64,000 nucleotides of DNA from Marinobacter gudaonensis (GTDB taxonomy: Bacteria > Pseudomonadota > Gammaproteobacteria > Pseudomonadales > Oleiphilaceae), in NCBI RefSeq assembly GCF_900115175.1, contig NZ_FOYV01000001.1:1612001-1676000 (forward strand), read 5' to 3'. A program made the position numbers and the translations under genes. Under the pieces are notes generated by a model, which was not told the origin of the DNA, searched no databases, and saw only the letters and a list, made by a program, of their open reading frames with translations. This document shows positions 58,035 to 64,000 of the stretch, one piece after another; the first letter of the stretch is position 1; each line of letters begins with the position of its first letter.

Positions 58035-58873
58035 AAGCCGCAGGCCGGTGCGTCGGGCTACTGCTCGCCGTCCTGCTGCTGCCCGGCTGCAGCAGCCTGT
58101 TCTTCTATCCGGACCGGGCCACCTACATTACCCCGGACCGCCTGAACCTTGCTTACGAGGACATCTACCTGGACACCGCCGACGGCGAAACCCTCCACGG
58201 TTGGTGGCTGCCCGCCGAAACCCCGGATAACAAGGTCCGGGGCACCGTCTACTTCCTCCACGGCAACGCCCAGAACATCAGCAGCCACATCCTCAACGTG
58301 TCCTGGCTCCCGGAAAAGGGCTACAACGTCTTCACCATCGACTACCGGGGCTACGGCCAGTCCACCGGCGACCCGGACCTCGAAGGCGCACTGCACGATG
58401 TCGAAACCGGCCTGCGCTGGCTGGCCGACAAATCCGAAGTGAAGACCCGGCCTCTCTACATACTCGGCCAGAGTCTCGGCGGCGGCCTGGGCATCGCCCT
58501 GGCCAGCGAGTGGACCCAACGCCAGGAACAACCCCGCCTGGATGGTGTCATCCTGGACGGCACCTTCTCAGGCTTCCGCAGAATCGCCCGGGAAAAACTG
58601 GGTGAGTTCTGGCTCACCTGGCCATTACAGATTCCGCTAAGCTGGACCATCCCAGACGATTACGAGGGCGTGGATCATATTCCCCGAATCAGCCCGGTGC
58701 CTGTGATGGTGATTCACAGCGTGCGGGATGGGATCATCCCGTTTCATCATGGGGAGGCGCTTTTTGAGGCCGCGAAAGAGCCCAAAGAATTCTTGCAGAC
58801 GGATACGCCTCACGGGGCAACGTTTGTGATTCCGGGGTATCGGAAAGAGATGATTCAGTTTATGGGACAATAA
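58004..58873 (+). CDS. Alpha/beta hydrolase lipoprotein
   Basis: 289 residues. The N-terminal signal ends in a lipobox (LLPGCSS, Cys about 29). The alpha/beta hydrolase fold follows with the oxyanion HGNAQN (about 87-92), nucleophile Ser in GQSLGGG (about 155), Asp in HSVRDGII and His in DTPHGATF. This is the FrsA/YfhR-like group. Overlap with the DUF4105 gene by 31 bases indicates tight coupling and a shared envelope function, possibly lipid or lipoprotein processing. Confidence 0.9.
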   Translation: MASRTPRLLLKAAGRCVGLLLAVLLLPGCSSLFFYPDRATYITPDRLNLAYEDIYLDTADGETLHGWWLPAETPDNKVRGTVYFLHGNAQNISSHILNVSWLPEKGYNVFTIDYRGYGQSTGDPDLEGALHDVETGLRWLADKSEVKTRPLYILGQSLGGGLGIALASEWTQRQEQPRLDGVILDGTFSGFRRIAREKLGEFWLTWPLQIPLSWTIPDDYEGVDHIPRISPVPVMVIHSVRDGIIPFHHGEALFEAAKEPKEFLQTDTPHGATFVIPGYRKEMIQFMGQ

Positions 58874-58875
58874 AA

Positions 58876-58904
58876 AACCCGCCAATCCAGAGGACAGGCG
58901 GGTT
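58876..58904. terminator. Terminator between hydrolase and pnp genes
   Basis: An 8-bp stem AACCCGCC/GGCGGGTT with a 13-base loop. On the minus strand TTTTTTATTG follows, so it ends the pnp transcript well; on the plus strand only TTCTTGTTT follows, a weaker terminator for the hydrolase gene. Confidence 0.85.
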
Positions 58905-58911
58905 CTTGTTT

Positions 58912-58939
58912 GTCGGATTACGCCTTCGGCTAATCCGAC
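58912..58939. repeat. REP-like palindrome, third copy
   Basis: GTCGGATTA/TAATCCGAC around CGCCTTCGGC, followed by CTACC, the same as the pair at 48611-48696. It lies between convergent genes. Confidence 0.85.
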
Positions 58940-58960
58940 CTACCGTTCAGGGAAATCCCC

Positions 58961-61081
58961 TCAGGCAGAGAAATCGGTCGGCTGATCGCCTTCCTTGATT
59001 TCCTTCATGGACAGCTTCACGCGACCACGGTTGTCCACATCCAGCACCTTCACCAGAACTTCCTGACCTTCACTCAGCTCGTCAGTCACGTTCTCGATGC
59101 GGCGCTCAGAGATCTGGGAAATGTGCACCAGACCATCCTTGCCAGGCAGGATGTTGACGAAGGCACCGAAGTCCACGATGCGCTCGACGCGGCCCTTGTA
59201 GATGGCGCCAACCTCGATCTCCGCCGTGATCTCCTTCACCCGGTTCACCGCCGCCTGGGCAGATTCCTGGTTGTCGGCGTAGATCTTCACATTGCCGTCG
59301 TCGTCCAGATCGATGGAGGCACCGGTCTCGTCGCAGATGGCACGGATGGTGGAACCGCCCTTGCCGATCACGTCGCGGATCTTCTCCGGGTTGATCTTGA
59401 TGGTGGTGATGCTCGGAGCACGGGCCGACAGCTCGGCGCGCGGCTCGGAGATGACCTTGTTCATCTCACCCAGGATGTGCAGACGGGCTTCGTGGGCCTG
59501 CTCCAGGGCGATTTCCATGATCTCGTCAGTGATGCCGTTGATCTTGATGTCCATCTGCAGGGCGGTAACGCCCTCTTTGGTACCGGCAACCTTGAAGTCC
59601 ATGTCGCCCAGGTGATCTTCGTCACCCAGGATGTCGGTCAGAACCGCGAACTTGTCGCCTTCCTTCACCAGACCCATGGCAATACCGGCCACCGGCGCCT
59701 TGATGGGCACGCCTGCGTCCATCAGTGCCAGGCTTGAGCCACACACGGAAGCCATGGAGCTGGAACCGTTGGATTCGGTGATCTCGGACACCGCACGGAT
59801 GGCGTACGGGAATTCCTCCAGGGTCGGCATAACCGCCAGCACACCACGCTTGGCCAGACGACCGTGGCCCACTTCGCGACGACCCGGGGAACCGACGCGA
59901 CCAGCCTCACCCACCGAGTACGGAGGGAAGTTGTAGTGGAACAGGAACGGGTCCTTGCGCTCACCTTCCAGGGCATCAATGATCTGCACGTCCCGGGAGG
60001 TACCCAGGGTGGTGGTCACGATGGCCTGGGTTTCGCCACGGGTAAACAGGGCGGAACCGTGAACACTTGGCAGCACACCCACTTCGATCTCGATCGGACG
60101 CACGGTCTTGTTGTCCCGACCGTCGATACGGGGCTTGCCATCGATAACCTGCTGGCGAACCACGCTCTTCTCGATCTTGCCGAAGTACTTCTTGACCTCG
60201 TCTTCGGAAGGCTGGCCTTCCTCTTCGCCGGCCAACTTCTCAACCGCCGCGGCTTTGACTTCGCCCAGACGCTCGTAACGGGCCATCTTGTCGCGGATGC
60301 CATAGGCTTCCTCGATGGCACCGGCGAACTCCGCCTTGATGGCGTTCAGCAGCTCGGTATTCTCCGGCTCCGGCTGCCAGTCCCAGCGAGGCTTGCCGAT
60401 TTCAGCGGCAAATTCCTTGATCGCCGTAACGGCGGTCTGCATTTCCTGGTGGCCATACAGCACGGCGCCCAGCATCTGGTCTTCGGTCAGGCCTTTGGCC
60501 TCGGACTCCACCATCAGCACCGCGTCTTCGGTACCGGCAACCACCATGTCCAGCAGAGAGGTTTCCAGCTCTTCGAACGTCGGGTTCAGGAAGTAACCAC
60601 GCTCGTTGGTGTAACCCACACGGGACGCGCCGATGGGACCGTCGAACGGAATGCCGGAAATGGCCAGCGCCGCGGAGGCGGACAGCATGGCTGCAATGTC
60701 CGGATCCTGGTTCTTGCTGGAGGACATGACCGTGGTGATCACCTGGACTTCGTTCATGAAGCCGTTCGGGAACAGCGGACGAATCGGACGGTCGATCAGA
60801 CGGGAGGTCAGGGTTTCCTTTTCGGAAGGACGACCTTCGCGCTTGAAGAAACCACCCGGGATCTTGCCCACGGCGTAAGTCTTTTCGAAGTAGTTAACGG
60901 TCAGCGGGAAGAACGGCTGGCCCGGCTTGGCTTCCTTGGCGCCAACCACAGTACCGAGCACGGAGATGTCATCCACGGTGACCAGAACGGAACCGGTGGC
61001 CTGACGGGCAATACGGCCGGTTTCCAGCGTAACGGTCTTGCCGCCAAGCTCGAACGATTTCTTGAAAGGTTTCAGATCCAC
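58961..61081 (-). CDS. pnp: Polyribonucleotide nucleotidyltransferase (PNPase)
   Basis: 706 residues when started at a GTG (61081-61079), which follows AGGAG by six bases; this gives the usual PNPase length, while the longer reading to 61210 adds 43 unrelated residues. Two RNase PH domains ([17 protein letters not shown] near the start; second with [15 protein letters not shown]), a KH domain with IGKGGSTIR, and an S1 domain with [26 protein letters not shown] follow in order. It degrades and tails RNA, in the degradosome. It is the last gene of the infB operon, with long structured leader RNA. Confidence 0.96.
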   Translation of the reverse strand: MDLKPFKKSFELGGKTVTLETGRIARQATGSVLVTVDDISVLGTVVGAKEAKPGQPFFPLTVNYFEKTYAVGKIPGGFFKREGRPSEKETLTSRLIDRPIRPLFPNGFMNEVQVITTVMSSSKNQDPDIAAMLSASAALAISGIPFDGPIGASRVGYTNERGYFLNPTFEELETSLLDMVVAGTEDAVLMVESEAKGLTEDQMLGAVLYGHQEMQTAVTAIKEFAAEIGKPRWDWQPEPENTELLNAIKAEFAGAIEEAYGIRDKMARYERLGEVKAAAVEKLAGEEEGQPSEDEVKKYFGKIEKSVVRQQVIDGKPRIDGRDNKTVRPIEIEVGVLPSVHGSALFTRGETQAIVTTTLGTSRDVQIIDALEGERKDPFLFHYNFPPYSVGEAGRVGSPGRREVGHGRLAKRGVLAVMPTLEEFPYAIRAVSEITESNGSSSMASVCGSSLALMDAGVPIKAPVAGIAMGLVKEGDKFAVLTDILGDEDHLGDMDFKVAGTKEGVTALQMDIKINGITDEIMEIALEQAHEARLHILGEMNKVISEPRAELSARAPSITTIKINPEKIRDVIGKGGSTIRAICDETGASIDLDDDGNVKIYADNQESAQAAVNRVKEITAEIEVGAIYKGRVERIVDFGAFVNILPGKDGLVHISQISERRIENVTDELSEGQEVLVKVLDVDNRGRVKLSMKEIKEGDQPTDFSA

Positions 61082-61197
61082 AACAAACTCCTGGTCTCTC
61101 TTTTCCAGATTGATTGATTCCCCCGGCCCATGCCGGCAGAACCGATAGGCTGCAGAGAACGTGCTGTGATCCGAAAGCCAACCCGTCTGAAAGCTAA

Positions 61198-61270
61198 CAG
61201 GCTGTTGCAAAACCCCGGTCTGAAGAGCGGCAATCCAGAAGCCGCCGGGCCCGGGTTTTTCAACAACCTG
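61198..61270 (-). promoter_or_regulatory. Long imperfect hairpin in the pnp leader
   Basis: Arms 61198-61218 and 61250-61270 pair over 21 positions with two mismatches and one G-U pair. An inner 5-bp stem GCGGC/GCCGC lies inside. A duplex this long suits RNase III cleavage and pnp autoregulation. Confidence 0.75.
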
Positions 61271-61348
61271 CTATCAAATTCGGCTTTCCGTTACGACAGG
61301 GAACCCTTCGGTATCACGGATCATTCAACTGCAGTGTGAGACAAGCAC

Positions 61349-61381
61349 AACGGGCAGATCCGGCGTCCGGATCTGCCCGTT
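61349..61381 (-). promoter_or_regulatory. Perfect 15-bp hairpin after rpsO
   Basis: Arms AACGGGCAGATCCGG and CCGGATCTGCCCGTT around a three-base loop, 52 bases after the rpsO stop on the minus strand. No T-run follows, so it is a processing or stability hairpin, or a partial terminator. Confidence 0.8.
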
Positions 61382-61433
61382 GACGGCTTCCACCGGCCAC
61401 GCCGGCGAAGCCCTCAGGTCGCGAAGACCCGGA

Positions 61434-61703
61434 TCAGCGACGCAGACCCAGACGCTGGATCAGTTCCAGGTAACGGTCGGCGTTCTTGCGCTTGAGGTAG
61501 TCCAGCAGCTTACGACGCTGGTTAACCATCCGGATCAGGCCGCGGCGGGAATGGTGATCCTGCTTGTTGGCCTTGAAGTGATCCTGCAGCTTGTTGATGT
61601 TGGCGCTCAGCAGTGCCACCTGGACTTCAGGGGAACCGGTATCGCCTTCACCTTGCTGAAAATCCTTTACGATCTGTGCTTTCTCATTGGCAGACAGTGC
61701 CAT
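61434..61703 (-). CDS. rpsO: 30S ribosomal protein S15
   Basis: 89 residues, the standard length. [53 protein letters not shown] is nearly the E. coli S15 sequence. S15 binds 16S rRNA helices 20-22 early in 30S assembly. AGGTGAG precedes the ATG. The 78-bp leader after truB can fold and may carry the autoregulatory S15 site. Confidence 0.98.
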   Translation of the reverse strand: MALSANEKAQIVKDFQQGEGDTGSPEVQVALLSANINKLQDHFKANKQDHHSRRGLIRMVNQRRKLLDYLKRKNADRYLELIQRLGLRR

Positions 61704-61781
61704 AACTCACCTCATAATTTGCGATGCTTTCGAATACGGCCGAACCGCGCATCTCTACAGCCCGGCTAAACAACGGAGCGG

Positions 61782-62723
61782 CTAACGCCTTCCGCTGCTC
61801 TTCACCAGTCGGCGAGGGACCAGTTTGGTCTGCTCACCGTCCGGGAAAGCTTCTGCCAGCCCCACGAAGCTGCCGTTCGCGCTCTCCTGTGCATAGAGCC
61901 GAACGAAGCCGTCATAGGCCTGACCCGGTATTCTAACCGGTTGTCCGTTCAATATCGACACCAGCGCCGGCCCCGCCAAAGCGTGCTCAGGGAACATGGA
62001 CAGCGCAGCATCGGGCGCCACCAGCAGACCATCCAGGCTCTCGCCACGCTCGCGGATGGCCTCCAGCTGCTCTACAGGGTGGGCGTTGGCGAGGGTAAAC
62101 CCGGACGCCATGGTCCGGCGCAGAGCCGTCACATGAGCACCGCAGCCCAGCGCTTCGCCAATATCCTCAACCAGTGAGCGAATATACGTACCCTTGGTAC
62201 AGCTCACGGCGATGTCGAGCTCGTTCTCGCGAACATCCAGCAGCGTCAGCTCATAGATCGTCACGGGCCGCGCCGGGCGCTCAACCTCGATACCCTCGCG
62301 GGCGTACTCGTAGAGCGGTCGCCCCTGGTATTTGAGCGCGGAATACATAGAGGGCACCTGCTGTATATCACCCCGGAAGCGGTCCAACACCGGTTCCAGC
62401 GTTTCAGCGGTGAGGTCCGCGGGCACGGGCTTTTCAGCCACCACCGCACCTTCACTGTCACCGGTTTCTGTGCGGACGCCCAATTTCGCGGTAGCGATGT
62501 AGGCCTTGTCGCTGTCGAGCATCATCTGAGAGAACTTGGTGGCCTCCCCGAAACACAGTGGCAGCACCCCGGTGGCCAGCGGATCAAGGGCACCGGTATG
62601 GCCGGCCTTGGCGGCGCCAAACAGCCGCTTGACCTGCTGCAGGATGCCATTGGAAGTGACACCCTGCGGCTTGTCGATCACCAGAATCCCGTTGACGTCA
62701 CGACCCTTGCGTCTGCGACTCAA
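61782..62723 (-). CDS. truB: tRNA pseudouridine(55) synthase TruB
   Basis: 313 residues from a TTG start (62723-62721) with GGAG eight bases upstream; it overlaps the rbfA stop as TTGA, so translation is coupled. The first residues ([19 protein letters not shown]) match the family start, supporting this rare codon. The catalytic Asp is in [15 protein letters not shown] (about 41-55). It makes pseudouridine 55 in tRNA T loops. A C-terminal PUA-like region has [14 protein letters not shown]. Confidence 0.96.
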   Translation of the reverse strand: MSRRRKGRDVNGILVIDKPQGVTSNGILQQVKRLFGAAKAGHTGALDPLATGVLPLCFGEATKFSQMMLDSDKAYIATAKLGVRTETGDSEGAVVAEKPVPADLTAETLEPVLDRFRGDIQQVPSMYSALKYQGRPLYEYAREGIEVERPARPVTIYELTLLDVRENELDIAVSCTKGTYIRSLVEDIGEALGCGAHVTALRRTMASGFTLANAHPVEQLEAIRERGESLDGLLVAPDAALSMFPEHALAGPALVSILNGQPVRIPGQAYDGFVRLYAQESANGSFVGLAEAFPDGEQTKLVPRRLVKSSGRR

Positions 62724-63151
62724 GTGTTACGCTCCGGCTCGTTCTGGTTGTCGGTGTCATCGTCGTCGCGATCCACTGCCGGCTTCTCGCCAACGGCCTC
62801 GCGAATCAGGCTGTCCATTTTCCGACTGTAGCCCTGCAGGGTGTCGAAGTGGAACCGCAGTTGCGGTACCACCCGGAGTTTCATGGCACGACCGACCTGA
62901 CCACGCAGAAAACCGGACGCCTTGTTGAGAACGCTGATCGAGTCCTTCACCTCCGGTGAGTCCTCGGTCAGCTCCTCGGTAGACAACAGGGACACGTAGA
63001 TGTCCGCGTAGCCAAGGTCACGACTGACCTTGACCGCGTTCACCGTAACCATGCCCACCCGAGGATCCTTCACTTCCCGCTGGATGAGCTGGGCCAGTTC
63101 CCGTTGCATCTGATCGCCGATGCGATCAATACGACTGAACTCTCTTGGCAT
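62720..63151 (-). CDS. rbfA: Ribosome-binding factor A
   Basis: 143 residues. The KH-like fold is visible: [47 protein letters not shown] (about 8-55) and [14 protein letters not shown]. RbfA helps mature the 5' end of 16S rRNA and is needed at low temperature. The acidic tail ([14 protein letters not shown]) is longer than in E. coli. It lies 25 bp after infB and overlaps truB. Confidence 0.96.
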   Translation of the reverse strand: MPREFSRIDRIGDQMQRELAQLIQREVKDPRVGMVTVNAVKVSRDLGYADIYVSLLSTEELTEDSPEVKDSISVLNKASGFLRGQVGRAMKLRVVPQLRFHFDTLQGYSRKMDSLIREAVGEKPAVDRDDDDTDNQNEPERNT

Positions 63152-63176
63152 CAGGCTACCTTTAACCTTGGCTGCA

Positions 63177-64000
63177 TCAAGCGCCGGTGGACTCGAGCTT
63201 GCGCTCGACCCGCACGCGATCGAACACCTCGATCTGGTCGCCGACCTTCACGTCGTAGCCCTTCACACCGATACCGCATTCCATACCGTTGCGGACTTCG
63301 GCAACGTCATCCTTGAAGCGACGCAGGGACTCCAGTTCGCCCTCGAAGATCACCACGTTGTCACGCAGAACGCGAATCGGCTTGTTCCGGTAGACGGTAC
63401 CTTCCACCACCATACAGCCGGCCACCTGGCCAAACTTCGGTGAGCGGAACACGTCGCGAACGTCGGCAATGCCAACGATGTCCTCGCGGAACTCCGGTGC
63501 CAGCATGCCAGTCAGGGCTGCTTTCACATCATCAATCAGGTTATAGATGATGCTGTAGTAGCGCAGATCCAGACCTTCCTGCTCCACCAGTTTCTTGGAT
63601 GCGGTATCGGCACGTACGTTGAAGCCGAAAATAACCGCATTGGTAGCCATGGCCAGACTGACGTCGGTCTCGGCAATACCACCCACACCGGAAGACACGA
63701 TCTTGACCTGGACCTCGTCGTTGCCCAGATCCTGCAGAGCCTTGGTGATGGCCTCCAGGGAACCACGAACGTCGGTCTTCAGAACCACATTGAGGGTCTT
63801 GACCTCGTCCTTGCCCATGTTCTCGAACAGGTTCTCGAGCTTGGCCGCCTGCTGGCGCTGCAGGCGCTGCTCGCGCTCGCGGCTCTGGCGGAATTCGGCC
63901 AGCTCTTTGGCCTTCTTCTCGTCGGCCACGGCGAAGAATTCGTCACCGGCGTCCGGGGTGCCGTTCAGACCCAGGATCTCGACCGGAATCGACGGCCCCG
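63177..64000 (-). CDS. infB: Translation initiation factor IF-2, C-terminal part (5' end outside window)
   Basis: About 274 C-terminal residues are visible; the frame stays open through the window edge ([21 protein letters not shown] at its start). It covers the end of domain II, the connecting helix, domain III ([20 protein letters not shown]) and the fMet-tRNA-binding C-terminal domain ([25 protein letters not shown]). IF-2 brings initiator tRNA to the 30S subunit. Order infB-rbfA-truB-rpsO-pnp is the conserved gammaproteobacterial operon. Confidence 0.97.
   Translation of the reverse strand, partial: GPSIPVEILGLNGTPDAGDEFFAVADEKKAKELAEFRQSREREQRLQRQQAAKLENLFENMGKDEVKTLNVVLKTDVRGSLEAITKALQDLGNDEVQVKIVSSGVGGIAETDVSLAMATNAVIFGFNVRADTASKKLVEQEGLDLRYYSIIYNLIDDVKAALTGMLAPEFREDIVGIADVRDVFRSPKFGQVAGCMVVEGTVYRNKPIRVLRDNVVIFEGELESLRRFKDDVAEVRNGMECGIGVKGYDVKVGDQIEVFDRVRVERKLESTGA

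Larger units (their letters stand above)
61082..61433 (-). other. 352-bp rpsO-pnp spacer (pnp leader)
   Basis: No ORF with a plausible start was seen. It holds two large hairpins, listed separately, which fit the known pattern in which the pnp leader is folded, cut by RNase III and used for autoregulation by PNPase. Confidence 0.75.

Noticed and set aside
61082..61210. 43-residue extension of PNPase
   Set aside because: Not similar to PNPase N-termini and crosses the structured leader; the GTG at 61081 has a better site.

Overview
The window is GC-rich, almost fully coding chromosomal DNA from a gammaproteobacterium. Gene content and order point to a Marinobacter-like marine organism: asmA-mutY-yggX-tRNA(Phe), a Pseudomonas-type two-subunit arginine succinyltransferase pathway, DcaP-like porin, AceE/AceF pyruvate dehydrogenase, and infB-rbfA-truB-rpsO-pnp. 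This assignment is by gene content and protein similarity recalled by eye; no search was run. There is no prophage, integron, CRISPR array or intact insertion sequence.

Layout. 1-6.9 kb: a partial SRPBCC protein, AsmA-like protein, MutY, YggX, tRNA-Phe, a calcium/sodium antiporter and a LysE exporter. 7-15.8 kb: a 2-hydroxy-acid module transcribed leftwards as TRAP transporter dctP-dctQ-dctM, a GlcG-like protein and glycolate oxidase glcD-glcE-glcF. A divergent FCD-type GntR regulator sits beside it, and two near-identical operators lie in the shared promoter region. 15.9-31.5 kb: arginine/ornithine uptake (aotP-J-Q-M) and astE on the plus strand, and astC-aruF-aruG-astD-astB on the minus strand. 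An RND efflux pump (permease plus lipoprotein adaptor) with its TetR regulator lies between the two halves. 31.6-35.7 kb: a DnaQ-type exonuclease fused to a GIY-YIG/UvrC-like region, a porin and an old-yellow-enzyme-type oxidoreductase. 36-42.4 kb: aceE-aceF, and divergently a KamA-like radical SAM aminomutase with a long AT-rich spacer between them. 42.4-50.3 kb: AraC regulator with divergent fatty acid desaturase, HNH protein, CnoX-like thioredoxin, a Lon-type protease, a MarR regulator and a TPR envelope protein. 50.4-55.4 kb: branched-chain amino acid ABC transporter livKHMGF. 55.6-58.9 kb: DUF3015, DUF4105 (Lnb-type) and a lipoprotein alpha/beta hydrolase. 59-64 kb: pnp, rpsO, truB, rbfA and the 3' part of infB.

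Most notable non-coding structures: a 182-bp element with perfect 23-bp terminal inverted repeats and four internal hairpins (19089-19270); a 112-bp element with perfect 29-bp terminal inverted repeats (35835-35946); two hairpins sharing one arm sequence, one of which supplies the stop codon of astE; three copies of a REP-like palindrome; and a perfect 23-bp palindrome in front of the KamA-like gene whose core matches the glycolate-cluster operators. The KamA-like protein keeps the radical SAM cysteines and a PLP-lysine motif. By my alignment it lacks both aspartates that bind the substrate lysine in lysine 2,3-aminomutase, so it probably acts on a different amino acid. That is the best candidate here for undescribed biology.
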